Positions 1 to 9,529 of a stretch of DNA of 64,000 nt are shown here, piece after piece (position 1 is the first letter of the stretch; every line of letters begins with the position of its first letter). The DNA is from Cyathus striatus (taxonomy: Eukaryota > Basidiomycota > Agaricomycetes > Agaricales > Nidulariaceae). The stretch spans positions 2,108,001-2,172,000 of the forward strand of contig JAOVFP010000008.1 in NCBI GenBank assembly GCA_025738555.1. The letters run 5' to 3'. The position numbers were made by a program, and so were the translations under genes. The notes beneath the pieces were generated by a model. The model did no database searches. It was not told the origin of the DNA and saw only the letters and a list, made by a program, of their open reading frames with translations.

Positions 1-425
1 CAATACTTAGTATCACACTCAATACTTAGTATCACACTCAACACCTAGTGTCACGCTTATAGTGTCACATTTAATGTATAGTGTCACACTCAACACCTAG
101 TGTCACACTTATAGTGTCACATTTAATGTATAGTGTCACACTCAACATCTAGTATCACACTCAACACCTAGTGTCATGCTTAATGCAGAGTGTCACATGC
201 AAGGAAATAAGTATAATAAAATTCTGTACAGAATTTTCAGGTCTGTAATGCGGAATTCCGAGGAATTCTGTGTAATCCGTATGGAATTTTCGGAATCTGT
301 GCGGAATCTGTACAGACCCAAAAAAACCTCTGCCAAAATAAAAAAAATCTGTGCAGATTCCGCACAGATTCCGTATGGATTCCACGTGGATCTGTACAGA
401 ACACATGGCTAAGTGTAAAGAGCTC
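1..425 (+). mobile_element. hAT-like minisatellite element, copy A (cut by window start)
   Basis: Right part of the recurrent hAT-like element. It has a degenerate 19-bp GTGTCACACTCAACACT-type array up to about 190, the conserved AAGGAAATAAGTATAATA block, the CTGTACAGA/CCGTACGGA-type arm, and the terminal sequence ending in GTGTAAAGAGCTC at 425. Orientation runs from the CAGTAATTTACAC end (outside the window) to the GAGCTC end. The left target-site copy cannot be seen. Confidence 0.85.
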
Positions 426-748
426 CAATGATCACATATGATCACCATATTACAATAGATCTACAGTAGTAATATTCACTTCAAAATAGCCAATGATCAC
501 ATATGATCACCATATTACAATAGACCTACAGTAGTAATATTCACTTCAAATTGGCCAATGATCACATATGATCACATTATAATATAGTAATATTCACTTC
601 AAAATAGCCAATGATCACTTATGATCACCATTAGATTTAGTATTAGTAGGTGGATAAGCTCCCAAAATGTGTAATCATGAGGGTGATCATTATTTATAAT
701 CACAGTGATCATAAAACACTACATTTTTATGATAATTTTGGCTAACAC
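426..748. mobile_element. End of a GTGTCAGCC-type terminal-repeat element
   Basis: About four tandem units of 60-65 bp built on CAATGATCACATATGATCAC, followed by a terminus reading TTTTGGCTAACAC. The same architecture (TGATCA-rich units next to a GGCTGACAC/GTGTCAGCC end) occurs in the foldback element at 39980-43597. The left side is replaced by hAT-like copy A. The right end abuts a Ty3/gypsy chromodomain, so this element appears to have inserted in that retroelement. Confidence 0.55.
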
Positions 749-985
749 CACTCAGAAATCGACGGAGATATTGAGTTCAAGATCAGTGAGATCTGTGACT
801 CCAAGCTGGATCACCAGTTCAAGAAATGTCCTCTTCATTACTTAGTCCAATGGACTGGTTATGAAGGAACCAATGAAGAACTCACTTGGTTGGCTGCCAC
901 CAAAGTGGAACATGCTACAGAGCTCATAGAGGAATTTCATGCTCATTATCCCAATAAGCCTAATCCTTCTACTCCTGTTACATAG
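749..985 (+). pseudogene. Ty3/gypsy (chromovirus) integrase C-terminus with chromodomain
   Basis: An open frame from 755 to a TAG at 983-985 encodes a typical chromodomain: the core YLVQWTGYEGTNEELTWL, then a helix ending EFHAHYPNKP. Chromodomains close the polyprotein of chromoviruses, where they direct the integrase to heterochromatin. Everything upstream (gag to integrase core) is missing because the GTGTYAGCC-type element interrupts the frame. The downstream antisense ORF, polypurine tract and LTR at 3130 belong to the same retroelement, so this is its 3' third. Confidence 0.85.
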
Positions 986-1312
986 ACTTTCTCCACTTAC
1001 ATTTTCATTTCTCTGCTATAGTTTATTGTATATCTGTATTCGTCTTCTTGACCAAAGGTTGAAGATTGACACTTCTCCAGACCCCACTTGCATGATGACC
1101 ACTATGTTTAATAAGCATAGCTGACTTGTCACTTTGCATACTTAATGAGGTGGGCTGAGAGTGGAAGTATGGAGTTGTATTGGTTTTCTCCTAAGGTGTT
1201 TCTGTTTACTCTGTCTTACTGTTTACTTTTACTTTTTGTTCTCCTCATGCCAAAAAATCATTAAAGTCAACAAAAAACAAGTATATACAATTTCTTCTCC
1301 ATCTACTGTACA
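986..1312. other. Retroelement 3' internal region without a gene
   Basis: Pyrimidine-rich spacer between the chromodomain stop and the end of the antisense ORF. No coding frame with recognisable similarity is visible on either strand. It probably carries the transcription ends of the two converging genes. Confidence 0.4.
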
Positions 1313-2963
1313 CTACTCTTCGTCTTTGTCTTCTTCCTCTTCATTACTTCTGGACTCATTAGTCTCTGCTGGAGTACCCTCCTCTGCCGCCTGTGTGGTT
1401 GTCATCAACCTGTTCAACATGCCCATCAACTCTGTGTGCATGCAGACATTCCTCCCCAAGGCCTCCATGAGCATGTCTGATAAGGGGCTCCCAGAGTTGA
1501 GCTGCATCGCCAACTTGTCGCACTCATTCTCCACTAGGAACAGCTGGTCCCTCAGCATCTTGCACTCAGCATTGAACATCTTCCCCTTGGTCCACCATTC
1601 ATCTGCTTGTTTCTTCGCAACCTCCAACTTCGATCTCACCACCGCCAGTTGCATCTGCAACTCCTCCACCAGTTTCTCCTGGCCCACACTACTGGTCTAC
1701 ATCTTCTCCAGACCCTTTCTCTGCTCTTCTGCATTCCCCAGAACTACAGTTCCCCACAGTATCCCATTGTTGTTGCACCTCCCCTTCTTTGTCTGACATG
1801 CCTCACATGCCTTGTAGTTCATTTTCTTTCCCCTAGGAGCAAGTCAGAACAACTCCAATAAGAAAACAGACAACTTACTCGAGATCCAACAAACACTCCC
1901 TGTTCAACTTACTGCAAACATTGCAGGGGACCTTGGGTAAAATGTAGGCCTCTTTCTCCTTCTTCTCTGTGGCTGTCTTGGTCTTCTCCACACCTTTACC
2001 CTTCTTCTCCATTGATGTCCTCACTTCTTCCACCTTGATGTTGGACTTGTCGCCAGTTTGGCTCTCTGTGCCAGTATGACTCTTGCTTCCAGACTGGCTA
2101 GCCTTGCTGCTAGCATTGTCTTCCACTGCCTCGTCATCCACAAAGGCCTTGCTCTTCACCCCTTTGTGCTGGGAAGTCTGGGTTGTCATTTTCTTTCTTG
2201 GTGGTTTTGGCATCACCTCTGTCATGTCCTCCAGAATCATATTGGTGTTTTTCCTCTTGGAACCACCCTCGTTCTCCACCTGCTGGTCATTCCTCTCCAC
2301 CTCTTCCTCCAGAGACATGGTATGGCCTTCGGCCTCCAATTGCTGAACAGTGCAATCGTGATCAGCAAGTTGCTCCGCACTCATATAGGTTCCCACCTGT
2401 GAAGTAGTGGTTACCTCTGGCTCCATTACAGGAGTTGGAGCCCCTACCCTTGTTGGTCCTATCTTGGCTACTACTTGCTCCACTATTTCCTTCACTGCAG
2501 TTGAGTCATCCACCAACATCACGAAGCTGTTGGCCTCCCTGTGGTAATGCAAAGACATTACCACCAACTCCAGACTAAACAACATTACTCCCAACCTTGC
2601 CATTGTCACCTTGTACTCCATATGTACTGGTGGAGAAGTGCCTTGCCCTGTCGTTTCCTCTGCTGGGCAACCAGTTAGTCTTGCCATTGTTTGAGCAACC
2701 CTCGCTTTTGTCTCTTCCTGCTTATGTTTTTTATCCCATACCACCTCCAATCGTTGATCTCCCTCATCCACTTCCATTGCATCTTCCTTCTCCGCCTCAA
2801 CCTCAGTCTCTTTCGCCTCCACCTCAATCGACTCTGTCCCAACACCTAGCTCCACCCTAAAGGCCTTCAACTGTGCCTCCATCTCTTCAAGCCTCTTGAG
2901 CTTCTCCATGTCGATGGCCAGGGGCATGGGTTGAGAGCTTGAAGACATTGTTAAAGTGATCAT
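1313..2963 (-). pseudogene. Retroelement-associated antisense gene with Zn2Cys6-like cluster
   Basis: Runs opposite to the chromovirus. The start ATG is at 2963 (MITLTMSSSSQPMPLAID). A coiled-coil, Glu/Lys-rich region follows (KLKRLEEMEAQLKAF), then a low-complexity charged tail. A 46-nt GT-AG intron at 1878-1833 splits a cysteine motif. Joined exons give C-x2-C-x6-C, 14 residues, then C-x2-C-x6-C, the spacing of fungal Gal4-type binuclear zinc clusters. An in-frame TAG at 1699-1697 breaks the frame before a second coiled coil ending in an acidic stretch (EEEEDKDEE) at 1313. Family knowledge: such ORFs are often found beside agaricomycete Ty3 elements. Regulatory or accessory function is inference. 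One stop codon is the only obvious lesion. Confidence 0.6.
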
Positions 2964-3116
2964 GTGTTAAGGAGTTGACACAACAGGGTAAAGAATGGGT
3001 TTGATTTTTTCCTCCACAGCTAACCTTTATATATCTGGACCTGATGTCAAAATGCCAATCAAAATTTTCAAAAGCCTATTTTTGATCACGTGCTCAGACC
3101 TTGAGGGCTTGGCCTT

Positions 3117-3129
3117 AAGGGGGGAATAC
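3117..3129 (+). promoter_or_regulatory. Polypurine tract of chromovirus
   Basis: The purine run AAGGGGGGAATAC lies directly before the TG of the LTR at 3130. This is the expected plus-strand priming site and identifies that LTR as a 3' LTR. Confidence 0.7.
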
Positions 3130-3764
3130 TGTCATATCCTGTATCACCTACCTCCAGACTCCTATGTCTTTACTCTGCCTTCACCTTTGTTTACTCCAGA
3201 CTTTGATTACATTCTTAATATTACATATTGATTACTGTACATAGATTACTCTTGTTTCCTTTCTTCCACCATACTGAGCTATCCCCTCAGTATTGTAGTA
3301 TACATCTCATAGTGAGTCACTTATCATTCTTAAGTGCACCACTATCAGTTTTACTTTATACTGCCATATGCGCTCACTTCTCCAACACGTTTTATTATGT
3401 TTAATTAGTTATAGTCTTCATTCTATGTATGCCTACCCTGACTGTACTTCTCTGCTGGCCTTGGCTCTAGTATTTAAGTAGCACTTGATTTGTACTTAGT
3501 CTTCAGTTTTGTATTGAACTATGTCCTCACCCTCTTGTCTGACTTGAGTTACACCTCTTGTCTTCTCATCTCACATCTTCTCCGAAGGGCTTGCCCTTAC
3601 TCCGAAATACAGGACCAGGAATCCCAGGGGCGCAGCACATAAGCTGAAGCCGAAGTCCTACCCCCTGAGTTCTTGTTCTCCACTTTCGATACTCACCCCT
3701 CATTTCTCCACAGTCACTCTCTCATACTCTGCCGCCAAGTTAGGCTAGGGGCATGGCCGTGACA
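3130..3764 (+). repeat. Chromovirus 3' LTR (LTR1)
   Basis: Begins TGTCATATCCTGTATC and ends CCGTGACA (TG...CA). It carries a TATTTAAG TATA-like box near 3472 and the conserved block around CAGGAATCCCAGGGG. It is closely related to LTRs at 4477-5127 (inverted) and 8832-9478. Internal retroelement sequence and a polypurine tract lie on its left, so it is a 3' LTR rather than a solo LTR. Confidence 0.85.
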
Positions 3765-4190
3765 ACCTCTTAGCAGTTCATGCACTCTGTCTGTCTGTCC
3801 ATTTGAGGGTGGAATGAGGTCGACATGAATAATTTTGTCTTCATGATCCTATGTAGGGCTCTCCACCATTGGAATGTGAACTTAGAGTCACAGTTGCTGA
3901 CAATGGAGCTGGGCAGGCCATGCAGTTGGACTATTTCCCTTTTGTAGATCCATGACAATTCAGATGCAGTCATCTTCATGTTTATGGAGATGAAGTGGAC
4001 CATGCTTGTCATGTGGCATATCACTACCCAGAGGTAGTTGTGTCCCTTTGTTTCTGGAAATGGCCCAATGAAATTCATTTCTATGGAGTCCCATGGTTTG
4101 GATGGTATCAGGAGGGGTGTAGTTTGCCAGCTGGCTGCTGGTTAGAGCCTTTTGCTTGTTGGCATTTTTTATTTTTTTATTTTTTTTAAA
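3765..4190 (-). pseudogene. Ty3/gypsy integrase core fragment
   Basis: Minus-strand translation gives PWDSIEMNFIGPFPETKG, NYLWVVICHMTSMVHFI, then LPSSIVSNCDSKFT and a closing SFHPQMDRQTE. These are the D,D(35)E integrase core landmarks of chromoviruses. The second catalytic Asp motif has changed (usual family form SDRDSKFT, here SNCDSKFT). The fragment is frameshifted upstream near 4110-4140, where the GKLHP linker is recognisable. It has no start and is not continuous with LTR1. It is a dead remnant into whose vicinity a solo LTR and a hAT-like element later inserted. Confidence 0.75.
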
Positions 4191-4476
4191 GTCTCATTTA
4201 TTGTCCTCAGGGTAAACCCTATGTAGACCTTACATTTATTTGTATATAGCTATTTATGCACCCCTCCTCTGTATCTGATGTGTGACTGTTGCTTGAGAAG
4301 TTGAGAATTAATCATACATCAATACCTGTCAACATCAAGTTTTGAATTCCCAGCTCCAGTGAACATCCTGATTCCCACATGGCAAGCCAGCACCCAAAAA
4401 TCCCACTCAGACTCATACTGGTGCAATTCCCAGGCCACAGTGGCCATCTGACATAATTGTCAGTTCCTTGTGCTAC
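4191..4476. other. No recognisable gene
   Basis: AT-rich sequence between the integrase fragment and solo LTR2. The same ancestral stretch continues at 5133-5212 and, beyond hAT-like copy B, at 7755-7952. Joining these blocks by removing the two insertions gives no frame I recognise, although decayed retroelement sequence is likely. Confidence 0.35.
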
Positions 4477-5127
4477 TGTCATGACTGTGCCCCTAGCCTG
4501 ACTTGGCAGTGGAGCATGAGAGAGTGACTGTGGAGAAGCAAAGGGTGAGTAAGAGACAAAAGCAGAGAACGAGAACTCAGGGGGTAGGACTTTGGCTTCA
4601 GCTTATGTGCTGCACCCCTGGGATTCCTGGTCCTGTATTTCGGAGTAAGGGCAAGCCCTTCAGAGAAGACAAGAGACAAGAAGACAAGAGATGTAACTCA
4701 AGTCAGACTAGAGGGTGAGGATGTAGTTCAATACGAAACTGAAGACTAAGTACAAATCAAGTACTACTTAAATACTGGAGACTCGGAGTAAGTAAAGGCT
4801 AGTGGAGAAGTACAGTCAGGGTAGGCATATGTAGAATGAAGACTATAACTAATTAATCATAATAAAACACATTGGAGAAGTGAGTGCGTATGGCGGTGTA
4901 AAGTAAAACTGATAGTGGTGCACTTAAGAATGATAAGTGACTCACTATGAGATGTATACTACAATACTGAGGGGATAACTCAGTAGGGCGGAAGAAAGGA
5001 AACGAAAGTAATCTATGTACAGTAATCAATATGTAATATTAAGAATGTAATCAAAGTCTGGAGTAAACATAGATGAAGGCAAAGTAAGAGCATAGGAGAT
5101 CGGAGGTAGGCAATACAGGATATGACA
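4477..5127 (-). repeat. Solo LTR of the chromovirus (LTR2)
   Basis: Inverted copy of LTR1 (reads TGTCATGACTG...GATATGACA on the plus strand). It is flanked by the perfect 5-bp direct repeat GCTAC at 4472-4476 and 5128-5132, the target-site duplication of a Ty3 integration. No internal sequence remains, so it arose by LTR-LTR recombination. Confidence 0.88.
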
Positions 5128-5220
5128 GCTACATCTGAAACAGTTTCTTGAACAGGGCTTTCAGTACCCCAATGAAATAGTTCAAATTAAGATGAAGTAA
5201 TGTTGGACCCCCAGATCTGG

Positions 5221-7746
5221 CAGTAATTTACACTCCCCCAAGAGGTCTGTACAGATCTGTACGAATCCGCACAGATCCGTACGGAATCCGCACGGAATCC
5301 GAAAATTCCGTACGGATCCATGCGGATTCGTGCAGATCTGTACAGATCCGTACAGACCTGTATAGATACCATACAGAATTTATATAGTGGCTATTATTAT
5401 TATTAGAGGTGAATATTCTATATGGATTCCATACATATTCTGCATGGATTCTGTGTGGATTCATGCATTGCTGCCTTGTCACAGGTGTCAAGTGTGACAC
5501 TACATGAAATCTGTGATACACTCAATATATAGTATCATGCTCAATGCATAGTGTCATGCTTAATGTATAGTATCACACTCAATGCATAGTGTCACACTCA
5601 ACACATAGTGTCATGCTTAATGTATAGTGTCACACTCAACACTTAGTATCACACTTAATGTATAGTTTCATGTTTAATGCATAGTGTCACACTCAACACT
5701 TAGTATCACACTTAATGTATAGTGTCATGCTTAATGCATAGTGTCATGCTTAATGCAGAGTGTCACACTCAACACTTCATGTCACACTCAACACTTTATG
5801 TCACACTCAACACTTCGTGTCACACTCAACACTTAGTGTCATGCTTAATGCAGAGTGTCACGCTCAATGCTTAGTGTCACACTCAAATCCTTAGTATCAC
5901 ACTCAACACTTAGTATCAAGCTTAACCCTTTAGTGTCACACTCAACACTTAGTGTCACACTCAACACTTAGTGTCACACTCAACACTTAGTGTCACACTC
6001 AACACTTAGTGTCACACTCAACACTTAGTGTCACACTCAACACTTAGTGTCACACTCAACACTTAGTGTCACACTCAACACTTAGTGTCACACTCAACAC
6101 TTAGTGTCACACTCAACACTTAGTGTCACACTCAACACTTAGTGTCACACTCAACACTTAGTGTCACACTCAACACTTAGTGTCACACTCAACACTTAGT
6201 GTCACACTCAACACTTAGTGTCACACTCAACACTTAGTGTCACACTCAACACTTAGTGTCACACTCAACACTTAGTGTCACACTCAACACTTAGTGTCAC
6301 ACTCAACACTTAGTGTCACACTTAACCCTTAGTGTCACACTCAACACTTAGTGTCACACTTATTGCTGTGGCTTAACACTTAGTGTCACACTCAACCCTC
6401 AGTGTCACACTCAACCCTCAGTGTCACACTCAACCCTCAGTGTCACACTCGACTCATAGTGTCACACTCAACCCCTAGTGTCACACTCAGTGCTTAGTGT
6501 CACACTCAATACTTAGTATCATGCTTAACACATAGTGTCACACTCAACCCTCAGTATCACACTTAACACATAGTGTCACACTCAATGCTTAGTGTCACAC
6601 TTAACCCTCAGTATCACACTTAACACATAGTGTCACACTCAATGCTTAGTGTCACACTTAACCCTTAGTGTCACGCTTAATGCAGAGTGTCACACTCAAC
6701 CCCTAGTGTCACACTCAATGCTTAGTGTCACACTCAACCCTCAGTGTCACACTCAACCCTTAGTGTCACGCTTAATGCAGAGTGTCACACTCAACCCCTA
6801 GTGTCACACTCAGTGCTTAGTGTCACACTCAACCCTCAGTGTCACACTCAACCCTTAGTGTCACGCTTAACCCTCAGTGTCACACTCAACCCATAGTGTC
6901 ACACTCAATGCTTAGTGTCACACTCAAACCTCAGTGTCACACTCAACCCATAGTATCACACTCAATGCTTAGTGTCACGCTCAACCCTTAGTGTCACGCT
7001 TAACCCTTAGTGTCACACTCAACACTTAGTGTCACACTCAATGCTTAGTGTCACACTCAACCCTCAGTGTCACACTCAACCTATTGTATCACACTCAATG
7101 CTTAGTGTCACGCTCAACCCTTAGTGTCACGCTTAACCCTTAGTGTCACACTCAACCCTCAGTGTCACACTCAACACTTAGTGTCACACTCAATGCTTAG
7201 TATCACGCTTAACATGTAGTGTCACACTCAACACTTAGTGTCACACTCAACCCTCAGTGTCACACTCAACCCATAGTGTCACACTCAATGCTTAGTGTCA
7301 TGCTCAACCCTTAGTATCACACTTAACACGTAGTGTCACACTCAACACTCAGTATCATGCTTAACCCTTAGTGTCACACTTAACCCTTAGTATCACACTC
7401 AACACTTAATGTCACAATCAATGTATAGTGTCACACTTAGTGCTTAGTATCACACAATTTTCTATTCTAATTTTCTATAAGGAAATAAGTATAATAAGAT
7501 TCTGTACAGATTCTGTACAGAATCTGTACAGAATTTTTCAGGTCTGTAATGCGGAATTCTGCGGAATCCGCACGGAATTTTTGATTCTGTGCGGAATCTG
7601 TGCAGAATCCGTACAGACCCAAAAAAACCTCTGCCAAAAAGAAAAAAATCTGTACAGATTCCGCACAGATTCCGAAAATTCCGTACGGATTCCGCACGGA
7701 TTCCGCACGGATCTGTACAGAACACCTGGCTAAGTGTAAAGAGCTC
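5221..7746 (+). mobile_element. hAT-like minisatellite element, copy B (complete, 2526 bp)
   Basis: Full-length copy flanked by the 8-bp target-site duplication AGATCTGG (5213-5220 and 7747-7754). Left end CAGTAATTTACACTCCCCC; right end reads GGCTAAGTGTAAAGAGCTC. Both subterminal arms (about 5245-5370 and 7500-7720) consist of CCGTACGGA, CCGCACGGA and CTGTACAGA words in both orientations. A TATTATTATTATTAGAGGTG segment follows the left arm. The core is a 19-bp minisatellite. There is no transposase, so it must move in trans. The 8-bp duplication and short imperfect inverted termini fit the hAT superfamily. Confidence 0.9.
5520..7456 (+). repeat. 19-bp minisatellite inside copy B
   Basis: About 100 units of CACTTAGTGTCACACTCAA and variants. 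Roughly 5937-6330 is a block of about 20 virtually identical consecutive units. The flanks are degenerate, with variants differing mostly at CACGC/CATGC/CACAC. The homogeneous centre and decayed edges suggest recent expansion by slippage or unequal exchange. The same repeat in much shorter form is in the other five copies. Confidence 0.95.
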
Positions 7747-7754
7747 AGATCTGG

Positions 7755-7952
7755 CCACAGTCTGCCCTTCAGTATGGAGCTGCAGGAGGTGATGACCTGG
7801 ACCTTTGGCACTTCCAAATGCTATTGTTGGTTTGATTGGGTAATAGGGTCTTCTGATGGTAGTGGTGCTAGGTAACACATGATGCTGATAAGTAGGTGGG
7901 AATGATCTAATCAGTGTGGTAGAAGTGAATTTGTAGGGTAAGTAAAGTAATT
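7755..7952. other. No recognisable gene (flank of copy B)
   Basis: Continuation of the sequence that preceded copy B. I see no convincing coding frame. It ends at a tRNA-like segment. Confidence 0.3.
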
Positions 7953-8068
7953 GCACTAGGCATGAATTGAACCAAGGAGCTCATGCTTGAGCAGGGTACC
8001 CACTACTCTTGCCTGCCAGGGTGCAAATGGTAGGTGCACATGATGGAACCACTACACCATTGTGCCCC
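7953..8068 (-). other. tRNA-like SINE remnant
   Basis: On the minus strand it begins GGGGCACAATGGTGTAGTGG (A-box-like TGGTGTAGTGG) and has a B-box-like GGTTCAATTC at 7973-7964. The boxes are separated by about 75 nt, more than in a normal tRNA, and the acceptor strand does not close, so a pol III SINE head or decayed tRNA is more likely than a tRNA gene. It lies directly against a gypsy integrase fragment. Confidence 0.4.
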
Positions 8069-8375
8069 AACTGCTTGTTGGCATAGTTTGCATGTGTGAC
8101 AGAATTCATGGGTGTCTTTTATGAGTCAGGGCCACCAATACCACCATCAGATGTATTCTGCTGTCTGTTGGTTGCCAAAGTGTCCTACCACTTGGTGGGC
8201 TTGTTCAAGTGTGGTGGTAATTGTGGTTTGGTCTCATGGTATACATGCTACCTTGTCCCCTTTCACATTTGTAGTGTATATGATGCTGTTTACAATGGGG
8301 AAGTTTCAGAATGTTTCTAGGCTTGTTATGATAGTGTTCATTAGTTTATTGGCAGGGTATCCTGCTTTTACATAA
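8069..8375 (-). pseudogene. Ty3/gypsy integrase zinc-finger (H2C2) fragment
   Basis: Minus-strand translation reads GDKVACIP, then HQVVGHFGNQQTAEYI, WWYWWP and HEFCHTCKLCQQ. This is the HHCC zinc-binding N-terminal integrase domain (H-x3-H ... C-x2-C) of a Ty3/gypsy element. Two in-frame TGA codons fit CGA-to-TGA changes (for example TAEYI*WWYWWP). It is cut at 8069 by the tRNA-like segment and at 8376 by a GTGTCAGCC terminus. It could belong to the family of the gag-protease remnant at 21053-23867, which is inference. Confidence 0.75.
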
Positions 8376-8402
8376 GTGTCAGCCAAAAGTGATCATAAAA
8401 GT
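8376..8402. mobile_element. GTGTCAGCC-type terminus, truncated
   Basis: GTGTCAGCCAAAAGTGATCA preceded by CATAA, the same outer context as at 15511 and (inverted) 43597. Only the terminus survives because another element end begins at 8403. Confidence 0.45.
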
Positions 8403-8831
8403 GAGGACTTTATGCTCACCCCCTGTTACATGTGGAATACATGTGAATTCCACCTGTTCATGTGTACTTCACATGTACTTCATATGTACTACACTCCACC
8501 TCAAATGTATTCAAATCAGCAAATTTCCATTCAAATTTGTGAATTTTGTACACATGAAGTACACATGTAGTGCACATGTAGGGGTGAAATATCAAAATTC
8601 CACATGGAATTGCAAAGTGAAGTTCACAAGGAATACACATGAACTAGTTACACTTGTACACTACACATTGTAGTTACTTATTATACACTTACTCATCACT
8701 ATCACAACAAAAATGAATGTTTTAGCATAATGACACAAAGGATTGTCACAATGTCACACTTGTAGTTATGACAATTTTCCCACAGTCATCACATTTTCAC
8801 ACTTGTCTCACCATGTCACAGTTGTCACACA
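8403..8831. mobile_element. Family-3 hAT-like element fragment (CATGTGAA words)
   Basis: Starts GAGGACTTTATGCTCACCC, matching the terminal consensus GAGNTCTTTACRCT of the hAT-like group. It is followed by about 230 bp dense in ACATGTGAA/TTCACATG words in both orientations. From about 8710 the sequence changes to GTCACA-containing words. No opposite terminus is found before the LTR at 8832. Confidence 0.5.
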
Positions 8832-9478
8832 TGTCATATCCTGTATCGCCTACCTCTGGACCTCTAGTCTCTTACTCTGCCATTTCTCTTTGTTACTCTG
8901 AACTTTGCTAACATTCTCATTATTACTTATTGCTTACTGTTCATAGATTACTTCTGTTTCATTTATTCCATTCTACTGAGCTATCCCCTCAGTATTGTAG
9001 TATACATCTCATAGTGAGTCACTTATCATTCTTAAGTGCACCACTATCAGTTTCACTTTACACTGCTATATGTGCTCACTTCTCCGACATGTTTTATTAT
9101 GTTTAATTAATTAGTCTTCATTCTATGTATGCCTACCCTGACCATACTCCTCTGCTGGCCTTGGCCAGCAGCCTTTACTTACTCCGAGTCTCTAGTATTT
9201 AAGTAGCACATGATTTGTACTTAGTCTTTAGTTTTGTATTGAACTACATCCTCACCCTTTAGTCTGACTTGAGTTACACCTCTAGTCTTCTCTGAAGGGC
9301 TTTCCCTTACTCTGAAATCCAGGATCAGGAATCCCAGGGGCACAGCACATAAGCTGAAGCCAAAGTCCTACCCCCTGAGTTATCATTCTCTGTCTTCATC
9401 TCATACTCACCTCTTGTTTCTCCATAGTCACCCCCTCGTACTCCACTGCCAAGTCAGGCTAGGGGCACAGTCATGACA
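8832..9478 (+). repeat. Chromovirus 5' LTR (LTR3)
   Basis: Same LTR family as LTR1 (TGTCATATCCTGTATC...TCATGACA), with the TATTTAAG box near 9198. The gag-pol remnant follows immediately, so this is a 5' LTR. No 5-bp duplication can be checked because the 3' end of the element is absent. Confidence 0.85.
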
Positions 9479-9529
9479 GTATATGAAACTACCCCATTGG
9501 ATTCCTCTCACAACACTTTTCTTTCCCTC

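Noticed and set aside
5520..7456. CRISPR-like array
   Set aside because: Units are directly adjacent with no unique spacers, the period is 19 bp, and the array lies inside a eukaryotic transposon.
12..7456. Telomeric or centromeric satellite
   Set aside because: The 19-bp repeat is bounded by transposon termini in every copy and does not resemble TTAGGG-type telomeres.
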